Shown: positions 32,296 through 43,955, counted from the stretch's first letter. The stretch is DNA of 64,000 nt from Asparagopsis taxiformis (GCA_030407315.1 JALQPE010001981.1:51317-115316); one strand, 5' to 3'. The notes: generated by a model not told the origin, from the letters alone. Program-made: numbers and translations.

Positions 32296-32521
32296 TTACA
32301 GCAAAGTCATCGTTACGATGACTTTGCTGTAAGGAAAGGTTTGATTACAGTGGTGAGAAAATTTTACCGGGTAAAAAAATCAGCAAGAATTTTTTACCCG
32401 GTAAAAAATTGTGGCCGCTGTAATGATTTGATTTCTTACAGCAAAGTCATCGTTACGATGACTTTGCTGTAAGAAATCAAATCATTACAGCAAAGTCATC
32501 GTAACGATGACTTTGCTGTCA
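32296..32521. repeat. Hairpin cluster 4
   Basis: Palindromes at 32296-32332, 32436-32472 and 32485-32521. It lies between the promoter side of the ParB/oxygenase gene and the 3' end of the transposase-oxygenase chimera. Homologous to the cluster starting near 63913 in element B. Confidence 0.9.
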
Positions 32522-32710
32522 GCACCCCAGCGAAACTGCATCATCTGTAAGCCTTCCTCACCTCAATGTTGTAACCAAAGACGACTGCGATATTACCTTG
32601 TTCTATTCTAGTAGTGCCCACCATAGTTTCCTCCCCTTCTCATATTAAATTGAGTATTGTATATCTCCCGACCCGTCTACATACGCAAACGTCATGTACT
32701 AGCCTAACTT

Positions 32711-35599
32711 TCATCGTTTACTTGAAGGCGGCCTTGATGCCTGCCATAGAATGCTATTAAGAACTAATTTCATCAGATATCTAAACGCTCCCAGTAGTTG
32801 ACATTGAAGGGAGGCTGTAGCAACTTCTCCCTGGAAGTTCGCAGTGATAGATGGGACCGGATAGGATGCTGGTACCTCACCGAAGAACGACCCTCCGTGA
32901 TACACGTCCGTTCGGCATACAAGCAGGGAATACGGTGGGATGCGCACGTTCGTCACTGGCACGCGGTACTTGTCTTTCGCTGGATGACTTAGGCACACAT
33001 GGCTGAACTTGGCGATACGAATGATGAACCCATCCGCACCAGCAGCCATCATGAAATATGATGGCGAGTTGAGAGGACCAGTTCCAGTTCCCTCACGGAC
33101 GGGAACATCGGTATGCATAAGTTGCTCCTGACTACCTTCTGCGGTCAAAATCAGACGAAGACCCGTTTCTGGAAAGACCACCGCTTCTTCTCTTCCAAAC
33201 CCGAGCTTCAGGTTCTCCGCACAAATCGCCTTACCTAGCTCCAGAATCAGCTTGTTCCTGTACTGCCGCGCGCTTTCTTGCTCAAGGTCATCGCAGATGC
33301 TTTTCCGGTCCGTCTTGAATACACCAGTGCTGTCTTTCGGTCGAAGTGGTTTCCACGGGTTCTTCTGACTTGCACTTGAGCCACTTGTAGTACCTTGGAA
33401 TGTGCTGGCCATCTGTGTGAATAACTCCTGCACTGCTTCCAAGGAAGTGCTCAGGACATGAAATGGTAAATCTTCCCCTTCTTCTGCAGCCAGTCCGAGA
33501 GTGCGAAGCTGGGTTTCTGTGGCATCCTTACGTGTCGATGCATTCCGATACTTGCTCCTGGCATGCGTCGATGTTTGCCCGTTCACTACCGAAGTGTATG
33601 CATTCTTCGTGCCACCAGTACTGCTCAGGTCATATTTGCGGAAACTGCAGATGTGGCACGGAGAGTTTGATGTGTGTCCAAGAACATCCAGGGTATGTGA
33701 AACTGCAGGATAGTCTCCAATGCTCCCCACTGGGTCTAGAAATACCACAATATCTTCTCCCTCTGCATTTTTCGTTGGGAAACCCTCTGTGCTTCCTCGC
33801 ACTATATCTTGAACGATGTATCGCAATACACAATTTGTGGACACTCCCGGAGGTGGCAAACCAATCACTCGAACCGCTTGGTAGCTTCCCCTTTTCCGAG
33901 GCGGTAGATTGAGAGGTAACATATAGCATCCACCAAAACTTCCCTTCCTGCTTGTGAATGGTTCAAAGTCATCCGTGTAAAGGAGAAATCGGTAAACAAA
34001 GTAGTTTCGACCATCCTCCAGCTTTCCCCAACATGGTGCATCTTCTCGCGGAGACGCTGGGTGCCATTGCGACCTGTGGTCTCCGAAACCATCCGAGAAC
34101 ACCCCTGAAACACGAATTTCTTCATAGTTGGGGCTTCCTAGTCTATCGGGCGGGTTTCTGGCTTCAGCAAAGCTCGCGCCCGGTGGAAAGCAAAGTAACA
34201 TGGTGGATGCTTCTCCGACCTGCTCTTTCAAATACCTGTTCACCAATACGACGTGTGGAACAATATCACCCTCTTCCATTCCAATTGGTAATAGAACGGT
34301 TATCACGTCCCCAGCTCGTGTTACTTTTCCCTTGGCTCCTGCTCCGATTACACATTGCGATATCGCTCGCAGAGCATGCTGCCTCTCCCATTCCAATAGA
34401 TGTGACATTCGCGGCTGCAGATATTTTTCGACATGCACATCATGCTCACCGTCGTGTCGAGCCTCATAGGTAACTATGGTCCTAGCATGAAGTTCCCACA
34501 ACGACGTAACCGCCACTCTTCTCCTCTTCGGTTTCCCACCATCTCTGTCATTCTTCCTGAACCCTTTTGCTCTTTCGATGACGGCAACCTGACGAGCTCC
34601 TGGATGACATCGGATTCGAATTGCTGTTCCATCAGGTACATAAATGTGCTTCAAACCCTTTTTCCCATCGCTGTCAATGGGAACAACTGCTGTGCGAACG
34701 AATGGGTCGCTCAAAACACCCCTCCTGCACTTTGCAATGAACGAATCTTCAATGCTGCACTCTGCGGTTGATTTTTCTCCTTCCGAGCTTCGATTGTTCG
34801 CATCACTGCGGAATGCTTCAAAGATTGGTCGAGTCTGGACATCTTTCAGAGCCCATGTGCTTGGGAGTACAATACGAACTTTCGCCATTCCTCCACAATT
34901 GTCTCTGTCATCTGTTGTTCCACGGGTTCCTACTCCATCTCGATGCTGTGCAGCTCTTGCTCCGCTCTTTCGAAGGTCCATCGGAAACTCGATGTCACAG
35001 CTCTTTGCATAGCAGTGTTTCCTCAAGAATGGTAGTATCTTCTGTCGCATCACAGAGTCCGACGGGACGTGCTCACTTGGATCTCTGCGGAAATTCATTC
35101 CGAACAGGGTACCTTCATAGTGGGCTCTTGTCATTCTTTGAGTTCCACTCAGCTGAAGAGCCCCATACATCGCAGGCCATTGTAGTAATGCCTTGAAATC
35201 ACCACATGCTTCATCCCCAGCATTTCGGTCTATCGGGCCTCCAGTTGAAATGGAATCAGAACCTCGTCCGGTTGCTTCTTCCGATTCCATTAGCGTGCTC
35301 GATGCTACGTAGATGTCACTTCCAGCTTCATCGTTGTTGCTGTACACATCAATAAAACCTTCTATTGTGTCACCCATAGGGATTGGGGACTCCAATAGGT
35401 CATCTGTGGTACACTCACGTCGTAGCTCATCACCTCTCGGGATTTCTTTGTTCATGCAGGCTGCATCACTGCTGCGGATTTCTCCCTGCAGTTTCCCAGG
35501 AAGCTGTTTACTGGGACTGGCCACATTGAGTGAATCGAATCTCGCCTTTGTCCTACGACTTGTGGTTTTCTTTCGAATAGGAGTCCGTCTCGGAGCCAT
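32711..35599 (-). pseudogene. Chimera of CACTA transposase N-terminus and oxygenase C-terminus, made by deletion
   Basis: A 962-aa open frame from the ATG at 35599. Residues 1 to about 724 match the transposase of element B (55576-57747), including a CACTA Tnp2-like stretch near 630-650 (SIGDYPAV...CHICSF). At 33426-33427 the sequence switches, in frame, to the C-terminus of the ParB/oxygenase gene of B (from 62990), with HTD, HVCLSH and VYHGG. The junction shares two bases (GA), so a 5.2-kb deletion at microhomology explains it. A further 17-bp loss next to VYHGG shifts the last about 60 codons, removing the oxygenase Arg motif. Transposase C-terminal half, oxygenase N-terminal ParB domain and one hairpin cluster are all lost. 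Probably inactive, though a truncated DNA-binding product is conceivable. Confidence 0.85.
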
Positions 35600-36540
35600 C
35601 TTGATGTTTTTGTTCTTTTCTTCTTCGCTCAGTTTTGTTGCATAGAATACAACTCTAAACTTCTATGACATGACTACTATCTCAATACAGTACTACTACT
35701 TTTAACCGTTACGAAACCTTTCCAGGCTTTCATTCGATCCAATGAACTGGTTCACCACAATGCTTTGCCCTATGCTCATTGCTTTATGCACATTGATTGC
35801 TATTTCATCCGGACTCAACATCGTTTTGCTATCTTGTATCGCATCCCCTAACCACAAACCCAGCCAAGATGTATCCATTTCCGGAAAACGGCCGTTTATT
35901 TCGCAGTGATGCTCTAGGCACTAATACTGAATCTGATTTTCTCATACACGTACTTCCTACTCGTATACTCTACCATTTTCGGCCCTATTTACAAGTTGAA
36001 AGCACAATCTCTCGTTGAATCGTACTCGGTGTGATATCTTAAATTAGCATAAATTTATATATTGCAATGCAGATTCACTGCTCGCTTGCAACATGAAAAT
36101 TATAAAATTTCTCCCACACTGCTGTTTCCTAGCCGCCCACATCCACGTGGCCCGCTTTGACTGCCTGCCAAGTGTGCTCAGAGCATGCAATGACGTCATC
36201 GATATATACCGTCCAAATCATCACTGGAAGCGCGGACTCCTCGTCCAGGAAAGTGCGCCATTTTTCCTACTCTTCACCTCCCCCTTTCCAGTAGGCCCCA
36301 TATGCTAGTGTTTTTCCTATATTTCTGTAGTGATGACGTCATTATAGACTAGAGAAGGCGGTAGAAGATACAATAATTTTGCGCCTGTTCTGCCAGGTCA
36401 TGTGCTTCAAAGCGTAATTCGCACCCTAGGTATCGTTTTTCTGGGCCACCCATCGCACCGCTCCGTTTCAAATTCATCACTCTATTGTTCTCCTACACGT
36501 CATTTCCGCCCGCAGAGTGCTACTTAAACAACAGATTCTG
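35600..36540. other. 5' flank of the transposase gene in A
   Basis: No supported gene. Conserved in inverted orientation in element B (54778-55575 and 46880-47021), where it is interrupted by gypsy2. Probably promoter and untranslated leader. Confidence 0.5.
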
Positions 36541-36562
36541 GAGATCCCTGTTTCCATCTTCA

Positions 36563-36695
36563 TATCCGTCGGAAACAAAGCAACAACTCTGGCTGTGGAA
36601 GCAGTACAGATCATCTATACTGCTTCCAAAGCGTAAGTTGTAGATCATCAATACTGCTTCCAAAGCCAAAGTTGTTGCTTTGTCTCCGACGGATA
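36563..36695. repeat. Long foldback hairpin (44-nt arms)
   Basis: Arms 36563-36606 and 36652-36695 (starting TATCCGTCGG; three mismatches) around a 45-nt spacer that repeats part of the arm (TACTGCTTCCAAAGC). About 1 kb upstream of the transposase start. Element B carries the matching structure at about 46720-46860. Confidence 0.8.
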
Positions 36696-37400
36696 TAAAC
36701 CATGATGGTACGTTTCCACAACTCACGCCACTAACCCAGTTTTCTATTCGTTTTCTCTTTCTCAGGTTTCCAGTCGGTGAGTGTTCCACTTCTACTTTCA
36801 TTTATCTTTCTCTCTTACCACTTCTCCACTACTTTTCTTTTCTGCCTGTGAGTACATATCTCAATTTGGGATGCAATGGTATTTGTTAAGGTACGTTAGT
36901 CTCCTAATCACCATCAATTTCCCTCTCCAATTCAACGTCACTAACTTGTTTCCTTTCTCTACATCATTTTTTCTTCTTCTCTTCATTTCCTAGCTTATTC
37001 ATGCAGCTCAATCAGTTGATAGATTTCTAGACTTTTCTAGTAGTTTTAGTTTTACTCGTCGGAATAGTGTTAGTTGTAGTAGCATTTTTAACATAGGGAT
37101 TGTTTATTCGCAATGTAGCCTGCGCAAATAAACAAATCCAAAGTGAAGCTTCCCATATCGCACCCTCTTAGATTGCTACCTATCCTACCGCGTATACCTC
37201 TCGCTAGCTCATAGTCACTACGAAATAAAAATTCCTAGCCGTACTATTCTGTCCATTCCCATATGAATACCGTCCATGCCCCATCCTCATAGCGCTAGAA
37301 CTGCCTTCCTCTACCCCAGAAAGATGCCCACGACAGCGTGACGCTCCATCTCATCCACCACTCCCAGACACCGAATTTTACTATATCAGGACACTACTTT
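36696..37400. other. Unique part of the right arm of A
   Basis: No supported gene. The same sequence is found in inverse orientation in B at about 46022-46720. Confidence 0.4.
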
Positions 37401-37780
37401 TACTGTCTCCAGGTGCTGCCCAGGGCAGCACGAAATACTGTCTCCAGGTGCTGCCCAGGGCAGCACGAAATACTGTCTACAGGTGCTGCCCAGGGCAGCA
37501 CAAAGTACTGTCTACAGGTGCTGCCCAGGGCAGCACAAAGTACTGTCTACAGGTGCTGCCCAGGGCAGCACAAAGTACTGTCTACAGGTACTGCCCAGGG
37601 CAGCACGAAATACTGTCTACAGGTACTGCCCAGGGCAGCACGAAATACTGTCTACAGGTATTGCCCAGGACAGTGAAAATCACTGTCTCCAGGTATTGCC
37701 CAGGACAGTGAAAATCACTGTCTCCAGGTACTGCCCAGGACAGTGAAAATCACTGTCTCCAGGTACTGCCCAGGACAGTG
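37401..37780. repeat. Tandem 35-bp array (11 units), right end of A
   Basis: AGGT starts recur exactly every 35 bp from 37411 to 37761. Each unit pairs a palindromic CTGCCCAGGGCAGCA with TACTGTCTACAGG. The last units change to ATTGCCCAGGACAGTGAAAAT. Element B has 7 units at 45784-46020. Confidence 0.92.
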
Positions 37781-38124
37781 CACCGTGTTGGTTCCATCTA
37801 TTGTCCCAGGCAGCGTATTTCACTATCCGGCCATGTTGCCTAGGCCAATACACAACACTATCCGCCAACACTGCCCAGTACAGTAAATTACATCATATCC
37901 AACTATTGAATAAATCATTAATTTTTACTGTCTCCATTCACTGCCTCAGACAGTACTGTGAGACAGTGTTTTTTACTGTCTGCAGACAGTGTTCCGTACT
38001 GTCTGCCAGACAGTGCAAATCACTGTCTCCAAGTGTGGCATTAATTTTCATTTGCCGCATAGTGATTTTTACTGTCTCAGACAGTAAAAATCACTGTCTC
38101 GCAGTACTGTCTGAGGCCCCCTTT
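37781..38124. repeat. Subterminal palindrome array, right end of A
   Basis: Repeated CACTGTCT / AGACAGTG motifs, e.g. ACTGTCTCAGACAGT near 38068-38083, merging into the terminal repeat. Likely transposase-binding region. Confidence 0.75.
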
Positions 38125-38138
38125 TCAACACCGTAGTG
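38125..38138 (-). repeat. Element A right terminal inverted repeat
   Basis: Reverse complement of CACTACGGTGTTGA, followed by the AA duplication (38139-38140). Confidence 0.85.
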
Positions 38139-38767
38139 AACACCTCGTGCGGGACGCGCTGTCTCGTGACCCGCGGCGATACACCTTTCGAGAGCTAGTC
38201 TCTATGGCGCAGAGCCACGGGGACACGCACCGAGCGATGACGCCGACGACGAGCGCGCGACCGCTACTGCGACGAACGCCTGCGCTCTACGTAGACGAGA
38301 ACAAGACACCGATGATGCAAGCTCTGACCGTGGGGCACACCCCACCATCAGGTTTCTCATCACCAAACGTCTCAACCTCCGCCGCGACACCGCACGCTCC
38401 GCGCGAACGGAAGTTCTCGACTCCGAGCCCCATGCGAAGTCCGACCTCGCTTGGCACTCCTTCGTCGAATTACCGCACGCCACGCTCGCGCGACGCCTCG
38501 CCCGCCGACAGCCCACGACGCACCGCGCATACCGACGACCGGGAACGCGAACGCGCGGGACCGTACACGGCGCACATACCGCGCGCGACTTACCCACCGC
38601 CTATCGTGAGGCAGACGGCACCGGCCGACACGTCTCGCACGGCGGCGTTCCGATGCCTGATATGCAGGAAGTTCGGGCACCCGATGGTGAATTGCCCACT
38701 GCTCACGTCCGAGCAGCAGGCCGCGATTCGCGAAATGCATAGCCACGCGCGCCTAACGAAGAACTGA
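38139..38767 (+). pseudogene. gypsy1 gag, C-terminal part with zinc knuckle
   Basis: Continues the gag frame broken at 18710 (see 17536-18710). Pro/Ser/Arg-rich, ending with one CCHC knuckle CLICRKFGHPMVNC (about 38654-38695), typical of Ty3/gypsy nucleocapsid. Stop at 38765-38767. Confidence 0.75.
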
Positions 38768-39088
38768 ACCTGCAGCGCAACGTTCAGGTCTTCGAAGTCT
38801 CCGCGCACGCCGACGCGAACGAGAACGAACGACAGCGCGTCGACGGCAACGAGCGAACGCGCGAAACGAGGGCGCACGCGAGCGCGAGCGCGAAAACGAT
38901 CGGACGCGCGAATACGACGCGCATGACAGCGAGCAGCTCACACCCCACTCGGTTCGTTTTGCAGAAGACCCAGGAAACGCCTACGAGGAGCCGTAGCGGG
39001 TGGGCCGGCTCCTCCTCACTCAACGGATACGCGACGCGCGACGACGCAACCACCGCGCGAAAAACCGCCTCCGTTACCACCCGAAACA

Positions 39089-39343
39089 GTGGTCCTGTTT
39101 CAGACCCCTACCGCGAACTACAAACTCGAGACCCGCGTCGGGTATAATCAACGCACGGCCACCGCGGTGACCGCCGTGCTTGATACTGGCGCAGGCCCGA
39201 GCCTCATTCGCGAAAACGTACTAGGCGCCGACTGGAAGCGCCACGCTACGCCGCCGACGCTGCGCTGCGCGATTATCGACGCGAACGGACGACGCCTCGC
39301 GCCAAACGCGTCGCTGCGACTTAGCGTTTTTCTAGGTGCCTGA
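39089..39343 (+). pseudogene. gypsy1 aspartic protease
   Basis: Contains AVLDTGAGPSLI, the DTGA catalytic motif of retroelement proteases (about 39176-39210). It is in a separate frame from gag and from the following reverse transcriptase, so the polyprotein is broken. 38768-39088 between gag and protease has no recognisable domain. Confidence 0.65.
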
Positions 39344-39361
39344 GCGCATCTCCAAACCTTT

Positions 39362-41276
39362 TTGGTGATGCCACGCTTATCCGTCCCATGTATCTTGGGA
39401 GCGGACTTCATCGACCGCGTGGTCGAAATTATCTACACTGGACCGCAGCGCGCGTTGCGAACCCGCTATGGCGACCACGTCCCGATGCTTCCGCGTACGC
39501 CGACGAAACCGCGCCGCGCGCCGACCGCGAAGACGACCCGACCCACAAGCTTCGCGCCGATTCGCGCTGCGCGCCGCACATCGATTCCGCCGAACGCGAC
39601 GCGAGCGATCGACGTTACCACGAGCGCTGAAGGGCGCTGCATCGTAGTTCCCGCGACTAACCTCTACGCGCAGAAACTACTCCGTTTAACCAACGGGGAG
39701 ACGCTGGTTCGAAGGAATGTACCCTTCCGAGCACAGGTACACAACGCTGGCACTCGTCTACAAGTATTGCCCAAAGGCATGAAGGTAGGCACCGCCGTGC
39801 CCAACCCCGTGGGGTGTCTACAAGTCGCTCAGGAAGCGCCGGACCCGCAAGACCGACCGCCCGACGACGCGACGCGACGCAACGTTACGACACCGCCGGA
39901 CCCGCGCGAGACCGACGAAATTGCGAGCGCGACGCCGCCTTGGGAAGAACTCTTACGCGCGACGCTATGCGACGAGCGAGTAGACGACGACCGCGATAAG
40001 ACTACGTTTACGTCGCACGTCGGTACGTACCGCTTTCGCCGCATGCCTTTCGGACTTTCGAACGCGCCCGCGACGTTTCAGCGCGCGCTCGACATTTTGC
40101 TCGCGAACGTGAAGTGGCAACATTGGCTTGTCTACCTGGATGACGTAATCATCTTCTCCGCCGACGTAAACGCGCACGTGCACCACGTCGACGAGATACT
40201 GGGAATCCTCGGACGCGCAGGCGTTTCGCTGAAATTCGCGAAGACCGAGTTCTTCAAGCGCTCGGTGGACTACCTGGGACATACTATTTCGCCTGGGAAG
40301 CTCTCCGTACCGACGACGAAGTGCGACGCGCTGCGCGATGCGACGTACCCGACGACGAAGACGCAGCTGCGAAGTTTCCTAGGAACTTGCAACGTATACC
40401 GCCGATTCGTCGAAAAATTCGCGTTCGTAGCAGCGCCGCTTACGCAGTTGCTAAAGAAGGACCAAGGAGACAACTTACCCGCGCCGACGCCGGAGCAAAC
40501 GCGCGCGTTCGAATCATTGCGACAAGCGATGTTGTCCCCGCCAATCCTCCGTCTACCGCGCGAAGGGCACCCGTATGTGCTCGACACCGACGCGTCGCAA
40601 GGGCAAATCGGATGCGCGCTACTTCAGCTAGACGCGGACGACGACGTACTACATCCAGTCGGATACTGGTCGCGCACGCTTAACGACGCGGAGCGCAACT
40701 ATTCGACAACGGAACGCGAATGCCTCGCAGTCGTATGGGCAGTTTTGCTATTACGCGCATATTTGGAAGGACGAAAGTTCACGGTTCGCACCGACCATAA
40801 TTCGTTGCGTTGGATCCTGAACATGACGTCCGCGGAAGGACGACTCGCGCGCTGGAGATTGCGACTCGCCGAGTTCGAATTCGACGTCGAATACAAGAAG
40901 GGAAAACGCCACGTGATCGCCGACGCGCTCTCGCGAATGGCCACGCGAAGCTGCGACGAGACGGTAATACCGGACGAGATACCCTGCTTCAGCGCCGCGA
41001 ACATCATCGAACCGCACGCGAACGCATACGACCGAACCGACGCTGCGCTACTATGCGACTACGCAGAATACTACCCGAGCTTGGCATGCCTATTGGCAAC
41101 TCGGTCGTGTATCGAGCCGCCCGTGTCCACTGACGAGTGGATTCGCGAACAGGCGACGGACGAGTTCTGCCAGAACGCGAGACGCGACGTCGAAACCGCG
41201 CCGCGTTCGCGCTTCCATCTGTCCCCCGACGGGATACTAATGAGGACCGCTCCGCTCGACGACGACGCAGATAGTT
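39362..41276 (+). pseudogene. gypsy1 reverse transcriptase and RNase H, lacking the RT N-terminal half
   Basis: RT palm motifs [13 protein letters not shown] (about 40043-40081) and YLDDVIIFS (about 40132-40158); RNase H with DTDASQGQIG, ERECLAVVWA and TDHNSLRWI. The fingers region and the first catalytic Asp motif (normally L-D-L-x-S-G-Y) that should precede PFGLSN are absent; unrelated Arg/Asp-rich sequence occupies that place. An internal deletion is likely. The frame passes to the integrase frame near 41270. Confidence 0.75.
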
Positions 41277-42480
41277 GTGCCCGAAGCGATAAAAGGACGT
41301 ATTCTGCGAGCGAACCATTACGCGGTAACTGCAGGACACCCGGGCGCGCGACGCATGTACGACGCAATTCGACGCGCGTATTACTGGCCGATGATGAGCG
41401 TAGACGTCTACACCACGGTGAGACAATGCGATGCGTGCGCGCGCAACCGCGTTACGCAATATCGCCATACGAACGCCCTGAAGCTATTCCCCGCTACGCG
41501 CCCGCTCGAAGACGTCGCTATCGATATTCTGGGACCGCTGCCCGAGACCCCGCGCCAACGCCGCTTCGTACTCGTAATCGCCGATCGCTACAGCAAGCTC
41601 TGTCGACTCATCGCGCTCGGACGCGTATCCGCGCTCGCCGTTGCAAAAGCGTTTTGCCGAGATTGGGTCTTCGTTTACGGACCGCCACGCACGCTACTTT
41701 CAGATAACGGACCGCAGTTCCGCTCGAAGCTGTTTCAGGAAACGTGCGCGCTAATGGGAACGCGTAATATCTTCACGACTACCTATCACCCGCAATCGAA
41801 CGGGCAAGTCGAGCGCATGAACCGCACCATCGTCGCGACGCTGCGCCATTACGTCGACGAAGAGCGAAAGAATTGGGACGAGCACCTAGACGCGCTGGCG
41901 TACGCATACAACCGCGCGATACACCGCTCGACGAATACGTCGCCGTTCGAACTCACGCTCACGCGCTACCCCGTATCGCTGGGGACGGAGCAGGTCGACA
42001 CGATTCGCAGCACGCCGTTCCTCCGCATGGAGTTTCTCGCGAAGCTATCCGACGCGTACGCGCGCGCAGCGAACGCGTTGAAGAAAGCGCAGGCAAGATA
42101 CAAACGCGACTTCGACCGCGGCGCACGCACGGTGAACAAGAGCATCAAGGTTGGCGACCAAGTATATCTGGACACTCGCGCGGGAGCGACGACACGAACG
42201 CAGCGCGACGACGGAACGCGCCCTTCGAAGTTGGACTATCCCGTGTCGGGACCCTTCCCGGTCACCAGCTGCCGGGGGCACACTTACGAAATCATAATCG
42301 ACGGCGTGCCCGAACTCGTCAGCTCCGACCGTATTCGCCTAGCACCGCGCAACGCGACGCGCGCGTCGGTTACGCCAAGCGACGAAGAAGGGGGACGGAC
42401 GCGGAGGACACAAGCGACGCAGCGCGACGTGACGAACGCATACTCGATGACGCACGCAAGGTCAATCCTGAAGCAGGATA
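41277..42480 (+). pseudogene. gypsy1 integrase
   Basis: HHCC zinc-binding motif (HYAVTAGH...CDACAR, about 41310-41440), then the DDE core: IDILGPLP (about 41521), SDNGPQF (about 41701) and HPQSNGQVERMN (about 41791). A frameshift separates it from RNase H, and another near 42470 separates it from the chromodomain. Confidence 0.75.
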
Positions 42481-42811
42481 TGGGACGCGGGAGTTCATGA
42501 TTGACAAATTGACGGCTGAAGGTGTCGACGACACCGGAGCGCCCGTATTCCGTGTACGCTGGAAGGGCTTCTCTCCGCGCGACGACACTTGGGAGCCCGA
42601 AAGTTCGTTACCCGCGCCCATCGTTGCCCGTTTCCGCCGCGACCGCTCCGCCTCTGAAAACACTGCGCGCAACACCGAGATTGACGCCACGTCACCGCGC
42701 AATCGTAGAAAGCGACCGGCACGCGGCGACGCCCCACGTATAACACCACCTAGCCGCGCGAGCGCGCGCATCGCGAGTCGACGAACGCCCCCGCATGCAC
42801 CGCGCAACTGA
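42481..42811 (+). pseudogene. gypsy1 integrase-tail chromodomain
   Basis: FRVRWKGFSPRDDTWEPESSL (about 42548-42609) is a chromodomain signature, as in chromoviruses that direct integration to marked chromatin. It ends at the stop at 42809-42811 after a basic tail. Confidence 0.75.
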
Positions 42812-42879
42812 CGCGCGGAACGGGGCTGAACACGCCAGTTACGCCCAGCGGAACCGACGCGTAGATAAACACGCGGGCC

Positions 42880-43275
42880 AAGCCTCCCATCGCCACCTGT
42901 CGTCGCACGCCGCGCAGTTGCGCCACCGTTTGCCACGCAATTGTTCCCATCGTATGCCGCGCAACCGTTCGACGCAACGCGACCGCGCTTGACCGACGCC
43001 ACGCAATCGCGTTCATCTTTCGCCGCGCAATCGCCAAGCGTCACATCGCCGCGCTACCACGCAATCGTTTTCACCGCGCAACCGTCGCTTGTCGTCTTCG
43101 CCGCGCAACCGCGCCACCGTATGCCGCGCAACCGTTCGACGCAACGCGACCACACCCGACCGACGCCACGCAATCGCGTTCGCCTTTCGCCTTTCGCCGC
43201 GCAATCGCCAAGCGTCGCATCGCCGCGCTACCACACAATCGTCTTCACCGCACAACCGTCGCATTCCACCGTCCG
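42880..43275. repeat. GC-rich imperfect tandem repeats after gypsy1 pol
   Basis: Repeated CCGCGCAA(T/C)CG phrases. A block of about 140 bp starting CCGTATGCCGCGCAACCG at about 42952 recurs from about 43119. Part of the 3' region of gypsy1 or of an adjoining GC-rich repeat. 43276-43805 shows nothing further. Confidence 0.6.
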
Positions 43276-43805
43276 TCTTCCGCTCCTGCACGAACCCAAG
43301 CGGCAACCGTAGCCGGGAGTCCATGTGCCGTTCGCTTCCCATCCCCCATGCCGACAACGCCAGAATCCCCAGGAGTGGGCACGCCCGACAGCGCAATTAC
43401 GCGCGAAAAAGGGAGGCGCGCACACCGGATTGGTCGTTGCGGGGGAGGGATTGGCCCATACAGCATGGCCATTTACGGGGCTGGAAGATTATAGGCCGAA
43501 AAACGAGCCGAGGCCGGGGCAGGCCAGAAATGGACGGCGCCGATCTGCCCCGACGCCGTGGCGAGATGCTTCCTGATGGCACCCCCGGATTGGCTGTTCA
43601 CATACGCGCGCACGCGACGAACCATACGGGTGGCAGGGAACGACGCAGAATACCAGCAAGCGAAAGCCTCCGCTGGAAAGGGGGATGCCACCCACACGCC
43701 CGTCCTCTTCGTCCAGGAAGGCCATGGCGAACCCCAAACCCCCAGGGGCGGGAACCCACCTAGACGCTCGCTAAAAACCAGAGCATTAGAAACCCAGCCC
43801 CCGAG

Positions 43806-43955
43806 ACGCGAACGAAGCGCGACGAAGCGCGAACGAAACGCGACGAAACGCGACGAAACGCGACGAAACGCGACGAAACGCGACGAAACGCGACGAAACG
43901 CGACGAAACGCGACGAAACGCGACGAAACGCGACGAAACGCGACGAAACGCGAAG
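43806..43955. repeat. 10-bp microsatellite-like array (CGACGAAACG)n
   Basis: About twelve uninterrupted 10-bp units from roughly 43830. Simple tandem expansion. The open frame across it is an artefact of the repeat. 43956-44397 has no supported gene. Confidence 0.9.

Larger units (their letters stand above)
18711..38138. mobile_element. CACTA element A (19.4 kb) carrying ParB/methyltransferase/SET and ParB/oxygenase genes
   Basis: Both ends are the 14-bp inverted repeat CACTACGGTGTTGA (18711-18724; reverse complement at 38125-38138), followed inward by arrays of short palindromes built on GACAGTAAA...TTTACTGTC. CACTA-initial termini, a 2-bp duplication and a Tnp2-like transposase place it in the CACTA/EnSpm superfamily. 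Gene order from left: 508-aa coiled-coil gene (+), ParB/methyltransferase/SET (+), hairpin clusters, ParB/oxygenase (-), hairpin clusters, transposase-oxygenase chimera (-). Compared with element B it lacks about 5.2 kb, so it is probably non-autonomous for transposition. Confidence 0.85.

Noticed and set aside
37401..37780. CRISPR-like regular repeat array
   Set aside because: The 35-bp units are contiguous with no unique spacers, sit at a CACTA terminus and recur in inverse orientation at 45784-46020. It is a subterminal tandem repeat in a eukaryotic element.
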